Origin: Clostridium carboxidivorans P7
Lineage (GTDB): Bacteria; Bacillota; Clostridia; Clostridiales; Clostridiaceae
DNA length: 64,000 nt
Direction: 5' to 3'
Assembly (NCBI RefSeq): GCF_001038625.1
Contig: NZ_CP011803.1
Span: 248,001 to 312,000, forward strand
Shown here one piece after another: positions 19,418-28,746 of the stretch (positions are counted from its first letter, which is position 1; every line of letters starts with the position of its first letter). The notes under the pieces are model-generated. The model was not told where the DNA came from, ran no database searches, and worked only from the letters and a program-made list of their open reading frames with translations. The position numbers and the translations under genes were made by a program.

Positions 19418-21265
19418 CTAGTTAGCAGGTTTATCTAGCGATAATTGCCCTTTCATTATCATATAATTAAATATTTGACTAAAAAGATCTTTGGCTACCG
19501 GAGCAGATACTTGACTGCCATAGTAGTTTGATGGATCAGGTTCATCTACTGAAACTAGCAAAGTAATTTTAGGATCATCTGCAGGTGCCATACCAGCGAA
19601 GGAAGAAAAATACTTATCAGATTCGTAGCCACCGCCTTTTGGATTTGCCTTTTGAGCAGTTCCTGTTTTACCTGCAATGTGATAACCGTCAATAAAAGCA
19701 TTATGTCCAACTCCTGTAGGCAAGCTTACAACTTTCTCCAAATAAGTTCTCAAAGTAGCAGCGGTATTAGAATCAAGAATTGATTTTTTACCAAGGTCAG
19801 TAAAGGTTTTATCTACTACCGGGTTATTATTTCCATCTGAATGAGTTATTTGCTTCATAATATGAGGTCTTATCCAAGTACCACCATTTGCTACAGAATT
19901 AAAAGCAGCCAAGTATTGGACTGCAGTAACTGAAAGACCTTGTCCAAAAGCTAAAGTAGCCAAGTCAACATTAGTTAATTTCTCAGGATTTTTAACTATT
20001 CCAATGGATTCTCCTGGTAAATCAATACCTGTTTTTTGACCAAACCCAAATAAAGAAACATAGTACCCTAAACGTCCTTTGCCTAGCTGTAATCCTAATT
20101 GAACAAATCCTACATTACAGGAATTCTTAATTATGTCAACAAAACTTTCTGCTCCATGACCATTTAAATCCCAGCAGTTAATAGGATGCTTATCTACTTT
20201 TACACTACCATTACAGTAAAATGAACTATTTTCATTTGCTACATTTTCTTTCATTGCTGCATAGGCAGTAATTACTTTAAATATAGAACCAGGTTCAAAA
20301 GCACTTTGCACAGCAATGTTTTTTACAGCATCATCAACAGACTTTACAGCATTTCCTTTTGAGTCTTTGATTGGATGGTTTGGATCGAAGTCCGGTTTAT
20401 TTACCATAGCTAATATTTCACCAGTTTTAGGATCCATTACAGTTATGGTAACTGATTTAGCTTTATTATCAGTTAAAGCCTTTTGAGCAGCTTTTTCTGC
20501 TATGGATTGAATGTTCTCATCAATAGTTAAAACAACATCTTTACCATTAACAGGAGCTTTATAATCCGAATTGCCATAAGGTAATTGAGTACTATTTCTA
20601 TCTGCTTCATAAGTAGTACGCCCAGGAGTTCCAGATAACTCTTTGTCATAATTTAATTCTACACCAGAAACACCTTTGCCTTCTAAATTTACATAGCCAA
20701 GTACTCCAGCTAAAAAGTTATTATTAGGATAATACCTTTTTGAATCAGAGGAAATAATAATACCTCTGATGTTTAATTCCTTTATTTTATCTACCTGAGG
20801 TTTATCAATACCTCTGGCTAGAATAGCAAACTTTATTGGAATTCCATTAGAGGTGGTTCTATTTAAAGTATCAGATAGTTTATCAGTGCTAGTGTTTAGT
20901 ATAGTCGATAACTTTGCAGCAAGTTGTTCCATTGTCATTTTTTTATTTATTAAGCTTTCTCTTAATGTAACCATATCAAGATCCACTCTATATGCATTCA
21001 TGCTTACAGCTATTTCCATACCATTACGATCTAGTATTCTACCTCTTCTAGCAGGAATCTCATAATCGTTTGTCCATTGATCTAAGGCTTTGGCTTTATA
21101 AACTGGAGACTTAATATGCATGATATAAAAAAGTCTTCCTATTAAACCTAAAAATGTAAAAATTAACATAACTAGTATAAAAAATGATTTTTTAGATGAT
21201 TTGTTTTTTTTCTTTTGTACCAGAATGGTTACCTCCTTTTTAAATGATGGCTTTTTAGCAATCAT
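19418..21265 (-). CDS. Class B penicillin-binding protein (PBP2/FtsI/SpoVD type)
   Basis: A bitopic peptidoglycan transpeptidase. After a basic stretch there is one membrane span (about residues 28-48), the PBP-dimer domain starting IPARRGRILDRNG, and the transpeptidase domain with all motifs: S-x-x-K in FEPGSIFKV (Ser327), S-C-N at 382-384 and KTGTAQ at 533. No C-terminal PASTA domains, unlike SpoVD. Coordinates use the first ATG, which has no ribosome site. An excellent AAAGGAGGT lies 13 codons inside, followed by ATT (21226) and CTG (21223), so translation may start at a non-AUG codon there. Monocistronic; cell division or sporulation role not decidable. Confidence 0.9.
   Translation of the reverse strand: MIAKKPSFKKEVTILVQKKKNKSSKKSFFILVMLIFTFLGLIGRLFYIMHIKSPVYKAKALDQWTNDYEIPARRGRILDRNGMEIAVSMNAYRVDLDMVTLRESLINKKMTMEQLAAKLSTILNTSTDKLSDTLNRTTSNGIPIKFAILARGIDKPQVDKIKELNIRGIIISSDSKRYYPNNNFLAGVLGYVNLEGKGVSGVELNYDKELSGTPGRTTYEADRNSTQLPYGNSDYKAPVNGKDVVLTIDENIQSIAEKAAQKALTDNKAKSVTITVMDPKTGEILAMVNKPDFDPNHPIKDSKGNAVKSVDDAVKNIAVQSAFEPGSIFKVITAYAAMKENVANENSSFYCNGSVKVDKHPINCWDLNGHGAESFVDIIKNSCNVGFVQLGLQLGKGRLGYYVSLFGFGQKTGIDLPGESIGIVKNPEKLTNVDLATLAFGQGLSVTAVQYLAAFNSVANGGTWIRPHIMKQITHSDGNNNPVVDKTFTDLGKKSILDSNTAATLRTYLEKVVSLPTGVGHNAFIDGYHIAGKTGTAQKANPKGGGYESDKYFSSFAGMAPADDPKITLLVSVDEPDPSNYYGSQVSAPVAKDLFSQIFNYMIMKGQLSLDKPAN
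21231..21240 (-). promoter_or_regulatory. Strong ribosome site inside the annotated PBP ORF
   Basis: On the minus strand AAAAGGAGGT occupies 21240-21231. In frame downstream are ATT at 21226 (5-base spacing) and CTG at 21223 (8-base spacing) but no ATG, GTG or TTG. The upstream ATG at 21265 lacks any purine-rich site. Confidence 0.6.
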
Positions 21266-21356
21266 GTAGTGTTATAAAACTATTATAAGATATAATCCAC
21301 AAAAAAGCATAAAATATAATAAAAAATTTAATAAATTATACTGTATTAAATTTAAA

Positions 21357-21385
21357 TTGACCATAATTTACTAAAGTGTTATAAT
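21357..21385 (+). promoter_or_regulatory. Sigma-A promoter of thiSFGH
   Basis: TTGACC (21357-21362), 17-bp spacer, TATAAT (21380-21385). It implies a leader of about 105 nt before thiS that contains an internal terminator. Confidence 0.8.
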
Positions 21386-21414
21386 ATTAACATAATAAAA
21401 TAATGAAATTTAGA

Positions 21415-21474
21415 GTGTGAGGGTCACACGAAGGGGTACACCACCATGGGTGTAATTCTTCGTGTGGCCTTTTT
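21415..21474 (+). promoter_or_regulatory. Attenuator-like leader of thiSFGH
   Basis: A terminator with a 12-bp stem (GGTCACACGAAG at 21422 with CTTCGTGTGGCC at 21458), an inner TACACC/GGTGTA hairpin and a T5 run lies between promoter and thiS. Its 5' arm contains TCACAC (21424-21429), which is perfectly complementary to GTGTGA (21415-21420) just before it. The two hairpins cannot coexist, as expected for an attenuator. The TPP aptamer signatures are absent. The sensed signal is unknown. Confidence 0.65.
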
Positions 21475-21498
21475 GCTTTATGTAAAAGAGGTGATTAA

Positions 21499-21696
21499 GT
21501 GATAAAACTAAATGAAAAAGAAATAAGTAATAGTACTGATATACTTTTGGACAAGCTTCTTATTAATGAAGGTTATTCACTTCAAAGAATTGCTGTTGAA
21601 TTAAATGGTGATATAATACCAAAATCTCAGTATGTTAACAAAAAGATTAAAGATGGTGATTTTATCCAGGTAGTTAGTTTTGTAGGAGGAGGCTAA
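21499..21696 (+). CDS. thiS: Sulfur carrier protein ThiS
   Basis: A 65-residue beta-grasp protein ending in VSFVGGG; its C-terminal GG is adenylated by ThiF and converted to a thiocarboxylate that donates sulfur to the thiazole ring. The length is typical. The start is GTG at 21499 preceded by AGAGGTGA. The stop is 1 bp before thiF, so translation is probably coupled. Confidence 0.93.
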   Translation: MIKLNEKEISNSTDILLDKLLINEGYSLQRIAVELNGDIIPKSQYVNKKIKDGDFIQVVSFVGGG

Positions 21697-21697
21697 T

Positions 21698-22507
21698 ATG
21701 AATCTTTATGTAAATGGAAAAAATAGAACAACAGAATGCTGTTCATTATGTTCATTAAGAAAAGAGTTATTTTCAGAAGCTTCTAATATTATTATGATTT
21801 ACAATGGCTTTCAAACAGAAAATGACATTATGCTTAATGAGGGAGACAGTGTATCTTTTATAGAAAAAGGTGCTATGCCTTCAGAAGATGAATTGGAAGC
21901 CTTGATGATGGCTAGACATACGCCATTTGTACATAAAAAAGTAAAGAGAGCAAGAGTGGCAATTGCAGGTCTTGGAGGTCTAGGTTCAAATGTGGCAGTG
22001 GCTCTTGCAAGAACTGGCATAGGTCATCTTCATTTAGTAGATTTTGATATAGTAGAGCCAAGTAATTTAAATAGGCAGGCATATAAGATAAGGCATTTGG
22101 GAATGAAAAAAACAGAAGCATTAAAATCAGAAATTGAAGATATTAATCCCTATATTAAAGTTTCTATTGATAATGTAAAAGTTACAGAAGAAAATGCTGT
22201 TTCTTTATTTCAAAATGATCCTATTGTTTGTGAAGCTTTTGACAGGGCTGAATATAAAGCAATGCTTATAAATACTTTATTGGAAAAGCAGCCGGAAATT
22301 AAATTGGTGTCAGCATCTGGTTTGGCAGGCTATGAAAGCAGTAATTCCATTACTACTAGAAAAGTTTTTAACAATCTCTATTTATGTGGAGATAGAAAAA
22401 GTAATGCAGAACCAGGAAGAGGTTTAATGGCTCCTAGAGTAAGTATTTGTGCTGGCCATCAGGCTAATATGATTTTGCGGTTAATTTTAGGTGTGGAAGA
22501 AGTTTAA
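21698..22507 (+). CDS. thiF: ThiS adenylyltransferase ThiF with N-terminal ThiS-like domain
   Basis: A 269-residue E1-like enzyme that adenylates the C-terminus of ThiS. The ATP loop is VAIAGLGGLGSNVA (residues 87-100), followed by DFDIVEPSNLNRQ with the conserved Asp and Asn-Arg. Residues 1-60 (MNLYVNGKNRT ... EGDSVSFIEKGAMP) look like a second ThiS-type beta-grasp domain that lacks the terminal GG, so this is a fused degenerate carrier, as in the clostridial ThiF subgroup. It lacks the Cys-x-x-Cys zinc sites of MoeB-type enzymes. Ribosome site GGAGGAGG. Confidence 0.92.
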   Translation: MNLYVNGKNRTTECCSLCSLRKELFSEASNIIMIYNGFQTENDIMLNEGDSVSFIEKGAMPSEDELEALMMARHTPFVHKKVKRARVAIAGLGGLGSNVAVALARTGIGHLHLVDFDIVEPSNLNRQAYKIRHLGMKKTEALKSEIEDINPYIKVSIDNVKVTEENAVSLFQNDPIVCEAFDRAEYKAMLINTLLEKQPEIKLVSASGLAGYESSNSITTRKVFNNLYLCGDRKSNAEPGRGLMAPRVSICAGHQANMILRLILGVEEV

Positions 22508-22522
22508 AGGAGGATGTAAATA

Positions 22523-23293
22523 ATGGAAAAGGACAAATTAATAATTGGAGGACATGAATTTTCATCTAGATTTATTTTAGGTTCAGGAAAATATAATTTG
22601 AATTTAATTAAGGCAGCAGTAGAAAATGCTGGTGCAGAGATAATTACTTTAGCAGTAAGACGTGCCAATACTAAAGGTAGTGAGAACATTTTAGATTACA
22701 TTCCTAAGGGTGTAACTTTACTGCCTAATACATCAGGTGCAAGAAATGCGGAAGAGGCAGTTAGAATTGCAAGATTGGCAAGAGAATTAGGATGTGGAAG
22801 CTTTGTAAAAATTGAAGTCATTCATGATTCAAAATATTTGCTTCCAGATAATTATGAAACAATTAAAGCTACAGAAATTCTTGCAAAAGAAGGATTTGTA
22901 GTAATGCCATACATGCATGCGGATTTAAATGTAGCTCGTGATTTATACAATGCTGGAGCAGCTTGTATTATGCCTTTAGCATCACCAATTGGCTCTAATA
23001 GGGGATTGAGTTCAAAAGATTTTATAAAGATACTTGTAGATGAAATTGATCTTCCTATTATTGTTGATGCAGGAATTGGACGTCCATCTCAAGCTTGTGA
23101 AGCTATGGAAATGGGTGTTGCAGCTGTTATGGCTAATACTGCAATTGCAACTTCTGGTGATATTCCGGTTATGGCAGGAGCTTTTAAGCAAGCCATTGAA
23201 GCAGGACGTGCAGCATATCTTTCTGGTTTGGGACGTGTATTACATAAGGGTGCATCTGCATCTTCACCATTAACTGGATTTTTAGTAGAATAG
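22523..23293 (+). CDS. thiG: Thiazole synthase ThiG
   Basis: A 256-residue TIM-barrel enzyme that builds the thiazole phosphate from 1-deoxyxylulose-5-phosphate, ThiS-thiocarboxylate and dehydroglycine. Family signatures are FILGSGKY, the LAVRRAN stretch, [16 protein letters not shown] with the Schiff-base Lys, [10 protein letters not shown] and [11 protein letters not shown]. The length is typical. AAAGGAGG precedes the ATG; 15 bp after thiF. Confidence 0.96.
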   Translation: MEKDKLIIGGHEFSSRFILGSGKYNLNLIKAAVENAGAEIITLAVRRANTKGSENILDYIPKGVTLLPNTSGARNAEEAVRIARLARELGCGSFVKIEVIHDSKYLLPDNYETIKATEILAKEGFVVMPYMHADLNVARDLYNAGAACIMPLASPIGSNRGLSSKDFIKILVDEIDLPIIVDAGIGRPSQACEAMEMGVAAVMANTAIATSGDIPVMAGAFKQAIEAGRAAYLSGLGRVLHKGASASSPLTGFLVE

Positions 23294-23306
23294 GAGGAAT
23301 ATATTT

Positions 23307-24467
23307 ATGGATGAACAACGTACAAATCATATGGAATACATGCCAGGAATGGAAGTATTGGAGTCAAATGTTATGGATCAAGTCATAAGTAGTATGCATG
23401 CTTATGATTACAATAAATATACAGCACAAGATGTAAAGAGAGCATTGCAGCATGAATACCGTACACCAGAAGATTTTGCAGCATTGTTATCTCCTGCAGC
23501 TGAAAAATTTCTAGAAGGAATGGCCAGGCTTGCAAAAGAGGAAACAAGAAAGCATTTTGGCAATTCTATTTATATGTTTACTCCAATATATATTGCTAAT
23601 TACTGTGAAAATTACTGCATTTATTGTGGATTTAACTGTCACAATAAAATACGACGTGCCAGATTGAATTCTGAAGAAATAGACAGGGAAATGCAGGCTA
23701 TAGCTAAAACAGGTTTAGAAGAAATATTAATTCTTACTGGAGAGAGCAGAAAAATGTCAGATGTAAAGTACATTGGAGAAGCTTGTAAAATAGCACGTAA
23801 ATATTTTAAGTTGGTTGGTTTAGAGGTATATCCAATGAATTCTGATGAATATGAATATCTTCATGAATGTGGTGCGGATTTTGTTACTGTATTTCAGGAA
23901 ACCTATAATTCCGACAAATATGAAACTCTTCATTTAGCAGGACATAAACGTATATTCCCATATAGAGTTAATGCTCAGGAAAGAGCTTTAAAGGGTGGTA
24001 TGCGTGGTGTTGGTTTTGCAGCTTTACTTGGACTAGATGATTTTCGTAAGGATGCCTTTGCCACAGGAATGCATGCATATCTTCTGCAAAGAAAATACCC
24101 ACATGCAGAAATAGCATTTTCATGTCCAAGGCTAAGACCAATTATAAACAACGATAAAATAAATCCTAAGGATGTTCATGAACCTCAGCTTTTGCAGGTG
24201 ATTACAGCATATCGTCTATTTATGCCTTTTGCAAGTATTACTATTTCTACAAGAGAGTGTGAAAGATTTCGTAACAATGTAATTGGATTAGCAGCTACTA
24301 AGATTTCAGCTGGTGTTAGTACTGGAATTGGAAGTCATGTTGAAGAAGTAGAAGATAAGGGTGATGATCAATTTGAAATTGCAGATACAAGATCTGTAGA
24401 TGAAGTGTATCAGGCAATTAAGGATCAAGGTTTACAACCAGTAATGAATGATTATGTTTATGTATAA
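23307..24467 (+). CDS. thiH: 2-iminoacetate synthase ThiH (radical SAM)
   Basis: A 386-residue radical SAM enzyme cleaving tyrosine to dehydroglycine and p-cresol, the anaerobic route to the ThiG substrate. The [4Fe-4S] motif is NYCENYCIYCGFNC (CxxxCxxC). The end of the protein has the usual TIISTRECERFRNN-like sequence (ITISTRECERFRN). The last gene of thiSFGH, 13 bp after thiG, with AGGAGG. The choice of ThiH over the oxygen-dependent ThiO fits an anaerobe. Confidence 0.96.
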   Translation: MDEQRTNHMEYMPGMEVLESNVMDQVISSMHAYDYNKYTAQDVKRALQHEYRTPEDFAALLSPAAEKFLEGMARLAKEETRKHFGNSIYMFTPIYIANYCENYCIYCGFNCHNKIRRARLNSEEIDREMQAIAKTGLEEILILTGESRKMSDVKYIGEACKIARKYFKLVGLEVYPMNSDEYEYLHECGADFVTVFQETYNSDKYETLHLAGHKRIFPYRVNAQERALKGGMRGVGFAALLGLDDFRKDAFATGMHAYLLQRKYPHAEIAFSCPRLRPIINNDKINPKDVHEPQLLQVITAYRLFMPFASITISTRECERFRNNVIGLAATKISAGVSTGIGSHVEEVEDKGDDQFEIADTRSVDEVYQAIKDQGLQPVMNDYVYV

Positions 24468-24566
24468 AAGTTTATAATTGACAATTGATAGTTGACAGTT
24501 GTAGGATGGTTTTTCCTCAACTGTCAATTTTACATTGTAAATTATCAACTATTTATAACTTTTAAG
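24466..24566. repeat. Long imperfect inverted repeat between thiH and hydA
   Basis: AAAAGTTTATAA at 24466 pairs with ATAACTTTTAAG ending at 24566, and inside TTGACAGTTG (24492) pairs with CAACTGTCAA (24528). The whole 100 bp can fold into one interrupted hairpin between converging genes. It probably terminates both and resembles the small inverted-repeat elements scattered in clostridial genomes; it shares the TTGACAG core with the AGAGGACA family but is not the same repeat. Confidence 0.6.
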
Positions 24567-24583
24567 TTTAAATAGCATGTAAA

Positions 24584-26326
24584 CTATAATTTTTGTCTTT
24601 TTGTATAATGGGTGTGAAGAAGATCATGGGCTTTTTTACCTCCTACTTCTCCAATAAATTCTTTATATAGAGCTTGAACTTCAGGATTTTCATGAGATTT
24701 TCTTAGGGTTTTATTCCTATCCTCTTTATATATAGCTTCCATTCTTTTCTTTACAATATCTAAATCTCCAAAGTGATATGGTTGACCTCCTCCATCAATA
24801 CATCCTCCAGGACAGGCCATTATTTCTATGGCATGATATTTTGATTCACCAGATTCTATTTCCTCAAGAAGTTTTCTTGCATTACCAAGACCATGAGCTA
24901 CACCAATGTTTATTTCTTTTCCACCAATATTAACACTAGCTTCTTTTAGTCCATCAAGACCTCTTACACTATGAAATTCTACTTCTTTTAAAGTTTCACC
25001 TGTAATCCATTCATAAGCAGTTCTAAGGGCTGCTTCAATTACACCACCAGTAGTTCCAAATATTACAGAAGCACCTGTGGATTCTCCAAGTGGATTATCA
25101 AAATCTTCATCAGGAAGCTTATTAAAATCTATTCCTGCTTCCATTATCATGTCTGCAAGTTCTCTTGTAGTAACTACAAGGTCAACATTTTTTTCACCTT
25201 CATGTTCAAGTTCAGGCCTGCTTATTTCATATTTTTTTGCAATACATGGCATAACTGAAACTACTACAATTTTAGATGGATCAATATTTAATTTTTCTGC
25301 CATGTATGTTTTAGCTAAAGTACCAAACATTATATGTGGAGACTTACAAGTTGAAGGTATATCTAAAAGATCAGGAAATTGATGTTCTATAAATTTAACC
25401 CAGCTAGGGCAGCAGCTTGTGAGTATTGGAAGTCTTCCACCATTTTGAAGTCTATCTATAAATTCATGAGCTTCTTCTAAAATGGTTACATCTGCTGCAA
25501 AATCTGTATCACACACCTTATCAAAACCCAATCTTCTTAAGGCTGCCACCATTTTGCCAGTTACAATGGTTCCAGGTTCCATGCCAAATTTTTCACCTAA
25601 AGCAACTCTTATAGCAGGTGCAGTTTGAACTACTACATATTTATCAGGGTCAGCTATTACTTCCCACACTTTAGCTACATTACTAACTTCAGTTAAAGCA
25701 GCAGTTGGACATACAGATACGCATTGACCGCAAAATGTACATTGTGTATCAAGCATAGGACGACCAAATGCAGGAGATACTACAGTTTCGAAGCCTCTAT
25801 CTACTGCAGAGTAAACTTGGCAGGTTTGCACTTCATTGCACATAGTTTCACATCGTCTGCACATTATACATTTATCTAGATTTCTATATATAGCACCACT
25901 GGAAGAATCTTTTTTATAATTAGACATAGCACCTTTATATCTTATTTTTCTTATACCTAATTCAGCAGCAATTAATTGAAGTTGACATTGAGTATTCTTT
26001 TCACATACAAGGCAGTCAGTAGGATGATCTGATAATAAAAGTTCTACCATAGTACGCCTTGCTTTTATTGCTCTGGGACTATTGGTTTTAACGATCATGC
26101 CTTCAAAAGCTTCTGTGGAGCAGGAAGGTGCAAGGTTACGTCTTCCTTCAACCTCAACTAGACAAACTCTACAGGAAGAAGTCCTATTTACCATTTTTAT
26201 GTCATGAAGGTCAAGATAGCAAAGGGTAGGTATATTTATGTTTACTTTTTTTGCAGCATCTAAAATTGTAGTGCCTTCTGGTACTGATACTTTTATATCA
26301 TTTATAGTTAGGTTTACCATTTTCAT
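24584..26326 (-). CDS. hydA: [FeFe]-hydrogenase catalytic subunit (HydA/HndD)
   Basis: A 580-residue iron hydrogenase. In order: an N-terminal [2Fe-2S] domain (CYLDLH, SCRVCLVEVEG), the HPTDCLVCEKNTQCQ His-Cys cluster, two [4Fe-4S] motifs (CIMCRRCETMC and CTFCGQCVSVCP), then the H-cluster domain with TSCCPSWVKFIE, MPCIAKKYE and MACPGGCIDGGGQP. A C-terminal small subunit domain is fused. Start at the ATG at 26326, which follows AAAGGAG; an earlier ATG at 26347 has no site. With the two preceding genes it should form the NADH/ferredoxin electron-bifurcating complex that makes or uses H2. Confidence 0.96.
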   Translation of the reverse strand: MKMVNLTINDIKVSVPEGTTILDAAKKVNINIPTLCYLDLHDIKMVNRTSSCRVCLVEVEGRRNLAPSCSTEAFEGMIVKTNSPRAIKARRTMVELLLSDHPTDCLVCEKNTQCQLQLIAAELGIRKIRYKGAMSNYKKDSSSGAIYRNLDKCIMCRRCETMCNEVQTCQVYSAVDRGFETVVSPAFGRPMLDTQCTFCGQCVSVCPTAALTEVSNVAKVWEVIADPDKYVVVQTAPAIRVALGEKFGMEPGTIVTGKMVAALRRLGFDKVCDTDFAADVTILEEAHEFIDRLQNGGRLPILTSCCPSWVKFIEHQFPDLLDIPSTCKSPHIMFGTLAKTYMAEKLNIDPSKIVVVSVMPCIAKKYEISRPELEHEGEKNVDLVVTTRELADMIMEAGIDFNKLPDEDFDNPLGESTGASVIFGTTGGVIEAALRTAYEWITGETLKEVEFHSVRGLDGLKEASVNIGGKEINIGVAHGLGNARKLLEEIESGESKYHAIEIMACPGGCIDGGGQPYHFGDLDIVKKRMEAIYKEDRNKTLRKSHENPEVQALYKEFIGEVGGKKAHDLLHTHYTKRQKL

Positions 26327-26352
26327 TTTTATAAACTCCTTTCTCAAAATTA

Positions 26353-28233
26353 TTATTGCTTTGTAATAGAGGAAAATTTACAAGTACTACTACATGCACC
26401 ACAATTTATACATTTTTCTTTATTTATTACGTGTGCCTTTTTAACTTCACCTGAGATAGCCTTAGTAGGACATACTTTTGTACAAGCTGTGCATCCAATA
26501 CACTTTTTAGGATCTATACTATATTTTAAAAGTGCAGTGCAAACTCCAGCAGGGCAGTGTTTATCTTTTACATGAGATACATACTCATCCCAGAAGAATT
26601 TCATTGTACTTATAACTGGATTAGGTGATGTTTGACCAAGACCGCATAGGGAAGAATCTTTTATTACATAAGATAAATCTTTTAACCCTTCAAGATGCTC
26701 CATAGTACCTTTTCCATTAGTGATATTTTCTAAAATTTCTAAAAGTCTCTTGTTTCCAATTCTGCAGGCAGTACATCTTCCGCAGGATTCATCTACGCTG
26801 AATTGAAGATAAAATTTTGCTATATTTACCATACAGTTATCTTCATCCATTACGATCATTCCGCCAGAACCCATCATGGAACCTATTTCAGTAAGACTTT
26901 CATAGTCAATAGGAATATCTAAATGATCTGCAGGAATGCATCCGCCAGAAGGTCCTCCAGTTTGAACAGCTTTGAATTTTTTACCACCTCGAATACCCCC
27001 GCCTAAATCGTATATTATTTCCCTTAAAGTTATACCCATAGGTACTTCTACAAGACCAACATTATTTATTTTGCCTGCTAATGCAAAAACTTTAGTTCCC
27101 TTACTTTTTTCAGTACCTATAGAACTAAACCACTGTGAACCATTTAATATAATAGGAGCAATGTTTGCTAAAGTTTCTACATTGTTTATGTTAGTAGGTT
27201 TCTTCCAAAGACCTATTTGAGATGGGAAAGGAGGTTTTACAGTAGGCTCTCCTCTTCCGCCTTCTATGGAATTTATAAGGGCAGTTTCTTCACCGCATAT
27301 AAAAGCTCCAGCACCATATTTTAAATCAATATGAAAAGAAAAACTGCTACCTAAAATATTATCTCCCAGCAAACCTAAATCGTAAGCTTGCTTTATGGCA
27401 ATTCTTAATCTGTTTATTGCAAGTGGATATTCAGCTCTAATATAAATATAACCTTTATTTGCACCTATACAGTAGCCTGCAATAGCCATAGCTTCAAGTA
27501 CAGAATTAGGATCGCCCTCTAATATACTTCTATCCATGAAGGCACCAGGATCACCTTCATCAGCATTACAAATTATAAATTTTGTATCAGATTGGGATTT
27601 TTTTGTCATTTCCCATTTTATACCCGTAGGAAATCCACCACCACCACGGCCTCTTAAACCGCTCTTTTTTATTTCATCAATAACGCTATCAGGAGTCATT
27701 TGTGTTAAAACCCTACCCAAAGCTTCATAACCATTCATTGCTATGTATTCAGTAATATCTTCAGGGTTTATAAGACCACAGTTTCTAAGAGCAATTCTTT
27801 TTTGTTTTTTATAAAATGGAATGTCCGTTTGTTTTGATATTTTATTTTTTGTATTTGGTTCGTTATATAATAATTCATCAACTACTATATTTTTTGCAAT
27901 GTGTTCATATACAATAAGTTTTGCTTTTTCAGCAGTAACTTCAACATAAAAAACATTATCTGGTACGACCTTAACAATAGGACCTTTTTCACAAAATCCG
28001 AAGCAGCCTGTGGAAATAACATCAACTTCATTTTCTATACCTGCATTTTTAATTTCATTTTTAAGTGTGCTAATTACATCTAAACTTTTAGAAGCATGAC
28101 ATCCTGTTCCGCCGCATACAAGTATGCTTCGTTTCATATTTTTGTTTGCATTTTCAGTGGTACGATTTCCAATTTTAGCTTTATATTTTTCTTTTAAAGT
28201 TGTTAGTTCTTCAAAGGATTTTATTTTATCCAT
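26353..28233 (-). CDS. hydB: NuoF-like flavin subunit of bifurcating hydrogenase (HydB/HndC)
   Basis: A 626-residue cytoplasmic subunit. Residues 30-120 are a thioredoxin-like [2Fe-2S] domain (CGGTGCHASKS, STGCFGFCEKGP). Next is the NuoF core with NADH/FMN binding (GLRGRGGGGFPTGIKWE), then the NuoF [4Fe-4S] ligand set ESCGRCTACRIG, and two C-terminal ferredoxin clusters (CIGCTACTKVCP, CINCGACSSTC). It oxidises or reduces NAD(H) and splits electrons with HydA. 26 bp upstream of the hydA start; 30 bp downstream of the NuoE-like gene. Confidence 0.95.
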   Translation of the reverse strand: MDKIKSFEELTTLKEKYKAKIGNRTTENANKNMKRSILVCGGTGCHASKSLDVISTLKNEIKNAGIENEVDVISTGCFGFCEKGPIVKVVPDNVFYVEVTAEKAKLIVYEHIAKNIVVDELLYNEPNTKNKISKQTDIPFYKKQKRIALRNCGLINPEDITEYIAMNGYEALGRVLTQMTPDSVIDEIKKSGLRGRGGGGFPTGIKWEMTKKSQSDTKFIICNADEGDPGAFMDRSILEGDPNSVLEAMAIAGYCIGANKGYIYIRAEYPLAINRLRIAIKQAYDLGLLGDNILGSSFSFHIDLKYGAGAFICGEETALINSIEGGRGEPTVKPPFPSQIGLWKKPTNINNVETLANIAPIILNGSQWFSSIGTEKSKGTKVFALAGKINNVGLVEVPMGITLREIIYDLGGGIRGGKKFKAVQTGGPSGGCIPADHLDIPIDYESLTEIGSMMGSGGMIVMDEDNCMVNIAKFYLQFSVDESCGRCTACRIGNKRLLEILENITNGKGTMEHLEGLKDLSYVIKDSSLCGLGQTSPNPVISTMKFFWDEYVSHVKDKHCPAGVCTALLKYSIDPKKCIGCTACTKVCPTKAISGEVKKAHVINKEKCINCGACSSTCKFSSITKQ

Positions 28234-28263
28234 ATATTTCCCTCCACATTAAATTTTAATATT

Positions 28264-28746
28264 TTAATTCTCAGTATATTGACTTAATATTCCTTTAACA
28301 TCTTCAACTTTTACTTTCCCGTAAACCATTCCATCAATTACAACTACTGGTGCAAGACCGCAAGCGCCAACACATCTTAAAATATCTATAGTAAATAATC
28401 CATCTTCTGTGGAGAATCCATCTTTGATATTAAGTTCCTTTCTAAATTCCTCTAAAACGTTTTCTGCACCTTTTACAAAGCAGGCAGTACCCATACATAT
28501 GCTTATTACATGTTTGCCTCTAGGTTCTATAGTAAAGTATGAATAAAAAGTAACTACACCAAATACTTTAGCTGCACTAATGTCAAGTTTATTAGCAATA
28601 AATATTTGCAATTCTTCAGGAAGATATCCAAACATATCTTGAGCTTCATGAAGCACGTTTATAAGTGAACCTTCCTTTTCTTCTAAATTGTCTATATAGG
28701 AGGAGAGTTCTTTTAGTTTTTCGTTATCTAATTTGCATACACCCAT
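28264..28746 (-). CDS. hydC: NuoE-like [2Fe-2S] subunit of bifurcating hydrogenase (HydC/HndA)
   Basis: A 160-residue thioredoxin-like ferredoxin subunit. It has a helical N-terminus (DNEKLKELSSYIDNLEEKEGSLINVLHEAQDMFGYLP) and the four Cys ligands in ICMGTACFVKGAE and LRCVGACGLAP. The ATG at 28746 follows AGGGA with good spacing; the ATG at 28776 directly abuts AAGAAGG, so it is less likely. First gene of the hydCBA operon. Confidence 0.93.
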   Translation of the reverse strand: MGVCKLDNEKLKELSSYIDNLEEKEGSLINVLHEAQDMFGYLPEELQIFIANKLDISAAKVFGVVTFYSYFTIEPRGKHVISICMGTACFVKGAENVLEEFRKELNIKDGFSTEDGLFTIDILRCVGACGLAPVVVIDGMVYGKVKVEDVKGILSQYTEN

